Part shown: piece after piece, positions 62,037 through 64,000 of the stretch | How the letters are laid out: the number at the start of each line of letters is the position of its first letter | How positions within the stretch are numbered: the stretch's first letter is position 1 | NCBI GenBank assembly: GCA_945902805.1 | Contig: CAMDMZ010000006.1 | Coordinates: 62,001-126,000 of the forward strand | Reading direction: 5' to 3' | Source: Propionivibrio dicarboxylicus | GTDB taxonomy: Bacteria; Pseudomonadota; Gammaproteobacteria; Burkholderiales; Rhodocyclaceae | Length of the DNA stretch: 64,000 bases | The notes under the pieces: model-generated | What the model was told of the DNA's origin: nothing | What the model saw: only the letters and a program-made list of their open reading frames with translations | Database searches by the model: none | Program-made: the position numbers and the translations under genes

Positions 62037-62692
62037 GATTGAGGGGTGATGAGCGACTCGGGAGTGGTGGGGACCGCCGCAGCGGCATTTTGGTCGACAG
62101 GTGCTGTGGGCAATTCGCCAAACACGGCGGCGATGAGGTCAGCCGGCAACACCGGCTTTTGGAGGAAAGCGACGCCGTTCGGCAAGCCACCGCGTTCGGC
62201 AATTTCCTCGGGATCGAGACTCGAAAAGACGACAATGCGCATCGCCGCGAAATCCTCGTTGGCCATCAGGCTACGCAGCATGCGCAGGCCATCCATGCCC
62301 GGCATGGCGATATCGACCAGCAAAACGTCCGGCGTTTGCTGCCCGGCGCGGATAAGCCCTTCATAGCCATCGCCGGCAACACGCAGGCGAAGATTTGGCA
62401 AACTGGCCTGCAACATGCCGCCGACCAACTCACGCTGGAAAGCATCATCTTCGACCAGCAAGACCTCAATCCCGCCCGGCTGCATACGCAACGGGCGACC
62501 ATAGGCGGCGCGCTGACTGGCGGCCACTTGCTCGACGGCATCGGCCGGAATCCGGCGGTGGCCACCCGGCGTCTTCCATGCCGGAAGCACGTTGCGCTCG
62601 ACCCAGAGCTGGACCGTTCGCATTGAGACACCGAGGCGATCGGCCGCTTCACGAGTCGTCAAGGCTTCGGCACTTGGTGCGAACTTGGTCAT
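62033..62692 (-). CDS. DNA-binding response regulator with N-terminal MerR/excisionase-type HTH
   Basis: 219-residue protein: N-terminal helix-turn-helix (LTTREAADRLGVSMRTVQLW, RNVLPAWKTPGGHRRI) and C-terminal receiver with Asp127 in VDIAMPGMDG. The order (DNA-binding domain first) is reversed compared with OmpR/NarL regulators. GAAGGATT precedes the ATG at 62692. First gene of the regulator-kinase-cbbO operon. Confidence 0.88.
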   Translation of the reverse strand: MTKFAPSAEALTTREAADRLGVSMRTVQLWVERNVLPAWKTPGGHRRIPADAVEQVAASQRAAYGRPLRMQPGGIEVLLVEDDAFQRELVGGMLQASLPNLRLRVAGDGYEGLIRAGQQTPDVLLVDIAMPGMDGLRMLRSLMANEDFAAMRIVVFSSLDPEEIAERGGLPNGVAFLQKPVLPADLIAAVFGELPTAPVDQNAAAAVPTTPESLITPQS

Positions 62693-62767
62693 AATCCTTC
62701 CACTCTCGGCACCCATTAGTTTGGTGCAATTTATTCCGCAATTACTAATTTTTCGTTATGAACCTGG

Positions 62768-62792
62768 AAAAAAGCGCTCTTAGATAGAGCGC
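62768..62792 (-). terminator. Rho-independent terminator after cbbQ
   Basis: On the minus strand the stem GCGCTCT / AGAGCGC with a 5-base loop (62792-62774) is followed by a TTTTTT run. It lies about 85 bases after the cbbQ stop and ahead of the signalling genes, so cbbQ and the signalling operon are likely separate transcripts. Confidence 0.75.
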
Positions 62793-62875
62793 GATTCGGT
62801 TTCTGAGCGGAATACTACATCAGTTATGCAATGATTGCTGATTTTGCGCGTTTAGTGGTGGCGAAAAAGCTGTGA

Positions 62876-63691
62876 CTAGAAGACCGCGCGAATCAGGTCA
62901 TCCAATGATCCGGTCATATCCGGCTCGTCAGTCAGGGCTCGCGCAATCGCGGCGGTGCAGGCGATCGCGGGATCGAGGCCATCGCCGATGAGTTGGGCCG
63001 CATGTACCAGCAGGCGTGTACTGGCGCCCTCATCCAGGCCGGCGCCCTTGAGATTGCGTGTCAATTCACCCAGCTTGACGAGCTTTTTGGCCATCTCCGG
63101 CGTCGTGCGACCTTCATTGACGACAATCCGGGCTTCCGTTTCGGCGTCTGGATAATCAAAGTCGAGGGCGATGAAGCGTTGCCGCGTGCTTTGCTTCAAC
63201 TCCTTCATCACGCTCTGGTAGCCGGGGTTGTAGGAAATGACCAGCATGAAGTCATCGGGCGCCTTGACCAGTTCACCACGCTTCTCGATCGGCAACAGGC
63301 GTCGCGTATCGGTCAGTGGGTGAATCACCACCGTGGTGTCTTTGCGTGCCTCAACGATTTCATCGAGATAACAAATCGCACCAGCGCGCACTGCAGCAGT
63401 GAGCGGACCATCGAGCCAGACGGTATCTTCGCCGACAATCAGGTAACGCCCGACCAGATCGGCGGTGGTCAGGTCATCGTGACAGGAAACCGTGATCAGC
63501 GGGCGCTTGAGCTTCCACGCCATGTGCTCGACGAAACGCGTCTTACCGCAGCCGGTCGGACCTTTCAGCAATACCGGCAGCTTTCGTCGCGCGGCCGCTT
63601 CAAACAGCGCAATCTCGTCGCCACAGGCATGGTAATAGGGCTCGTCGTCGATATGTGCGAGCTGCGGACTCAGGGCATGGGGAGTGGTCAT
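62876..63691 (-). CDS. cbbQ: RuBisCO-activase AAA+ ATPase CbbQ
   Basis: 271-residue MoxR-family AAA+ ATPase. Walker A GPTGCGKT (44-51), Walker [11 protein letters not shown] (106-115), and the CbbQ-typical [14 protein letters not shown]; the NorQ version usually lacks this exact pattern, so CbbQ is favoured. With CbbO it remodels RuBisCO. Normally cbbO follows directly; here a terminator and three signalling genes intervene. Confidence 0.88.
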   Translation of the reverse strand: MTTPHALSPQLAHIDDEPYYHACGDEIALFEAAARRKLPVLLKGPTGCGKTRFVEHMAWKLKRPLITVSCHDDLTTADLVGRYLIVGEDTVWLDGPLTAAVRAGAICYLDEIVEARKDTTVVIHPLTDTRRLLPIEKRGELVKAPDDFMLVISYNPGYQSVMKELKQSTRQRFIALDFDYPDAETEARIVVNEGRTTPEMAKKLVKLGELTRNLKGAGLDEGASTRLLVHAAQLIGDGLDPAIACTAAIARALTDEPDMTGSLDDLIRAVF

Positions 63692-63700
63692 GGCGTTTGC

Positions 63701-64000
63701 TCAGTCATCCATTCCGGCGTAAGGATCCTCGTCGTCTTTGGCCATTTTGGCGGCAGCCTCATTCTCGGCCTTGCGGATTTGTTCCTTGACCTTTTCGCGC
63801 CGTGCCGCAGCCACTGTTTCGTTGAACGGAATCGTATCTTCGCCAAACATCACCTGGCGCAGAAAGCGGAACGAGAACTGCATCAACTTGTCATCGTCAG
63901 GCAGAATTTCCAGCAACTCCGGCTCGGGCAGAGCAAACAGATTGCGGAACTGCTCGCTGGCGACAAAAGCACGGAAGCGATCGAGATCGTAGCTAGCCAT
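63701..64000 (-). CDS. Small conserved-looking protein upstream of cbbQ
   Basis: 99-residue acidic, charged protein whose ATG is at 64000, at the very window edge, so the gene seems complete. It has an N-terminal helix (DLDRFRAFVASEQFRNLFAL) and a basic-acidic C-terminal helix ending YAGMDD. I do not recognise the family. It lies 9 bases before cbbQ and is probably co-transcribed, hence a role in RuBisCO activation is a guess. Confidence 0.7.
   Translation of the reverse strand: MASYDLDRFRAFVASEQFRNLFALPEPELLEILPDDDKLMQFSFRFLRQVMFGEDTIPFNETVAAARREKVKEQIRKAENEAAAKMAKDDEDPYAGMDD

Overview
The window is a gene-dense chromosomal segment, almost certainly from a betaproteobacterium of the Rhodocyclales type. 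The pointers are the gene order (mla operon - yadGH-like ABC transporter - bolA - murA - hisG - hisD; rpsP-rimM-trmD-rplS; ilvBNC-pssA-leuA; queA-tgt-yajC-secDF), the short HisG, folE2, and CbbQ/CbbO RuBisCO-activase genes. No rRNA, tRNA, CRISPR array, insertion sequence or prophage was recognised, and no stretch longer than about 220 bases lacks a likely gene. Protein family names come from sequence recognition by eye; no database was searched.

Layout. 1-5.2 kb: histidine biosynthesis (hisB partial, hisC, hisD, hisG), murA and a BolA-family gene; hisC points the opposite way to its neighbours. 5.2-10.8 kb: a YadH/YadG-like ABC exporter and the complete phospholipid-transport set mlaFEDACB, all on the minus strand. 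10.9-13.8 kb: a sigma-54 response regulator and an ExeA/MshM-like ATPase. 13.8-18.1 kb: a Rieske oxygenase, then the isoprenoid genes xseB-ispA-dxs. 18.2-22.6 kb: folE2, the rpsP-rimM-trmD-rplS operon, a YihY-type membrane protein and a WrbA-like quinone reductase. 22.6-28.9 kb: a DUF2069 protein and branched-chain amino acid genes (leuA, pssA, ilvC, ilvN, ilvB). 29-33 kb: an ECF-like sigma factor with DUF3619, DUF3106 and RDD proteins, then lptG/lptF. 33-38 kb: pepA, holC, an unknown gene, purB, a DUF2322 protein and cytochrome c'. 38-44 kb: cytochrome b561, secF, secD, yajC, tgt, queA. 44-51 kb: a GH13 amylase, a YjfB-like peptide, a Sel1-caspase protein, a hybrid histidine kinase and a periplasmic binding protein. 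51-54.3 kb: a chromate-resistance operon (chrA, chrB-like, MFS). 54.4-64 kb: cbbO and cbbQ, with a three-gene phosphorelay between them, and an unrecognised small gene upstream of cbbQ.

The most striking feature is a dispersed 25-26 bp repeat found at twelve places. Its 17-base core is CGCCAGCACCGACTTTT, preceded two bases upstream by GCCGTC. Eight copies carry the core exactly. The copies lie on both strands, mostly inside essential genes, always without breaking the reading frame. The consensus has no stop codon in any of its six frames, and in proteins it reads as KVGAG-x-[10 protein letters not shown] or EKSVLALRR. In MurA it coincides with an extra six residues relative to the E. coli enzyme; in HisC and QueA it seems to be accommodated without a length change. 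It could be a DNA-uptake-like signal, a tiny mobile repeat or a chromosome-organising site; the sequence alone does not decide.

Other points of interest are the signalling cassette that splits cbbQ from cbbO (with a terminator after cbbQ and only 5 bases between the kinase and cbbO), a sigma-factor gene that appears to start at CTG, a leucine-rich 35-codon ORF just upstream of leuA, the inverted hisC, and a Sel1-repeat caspase-like protein behind a binding-protein/kinase pair.
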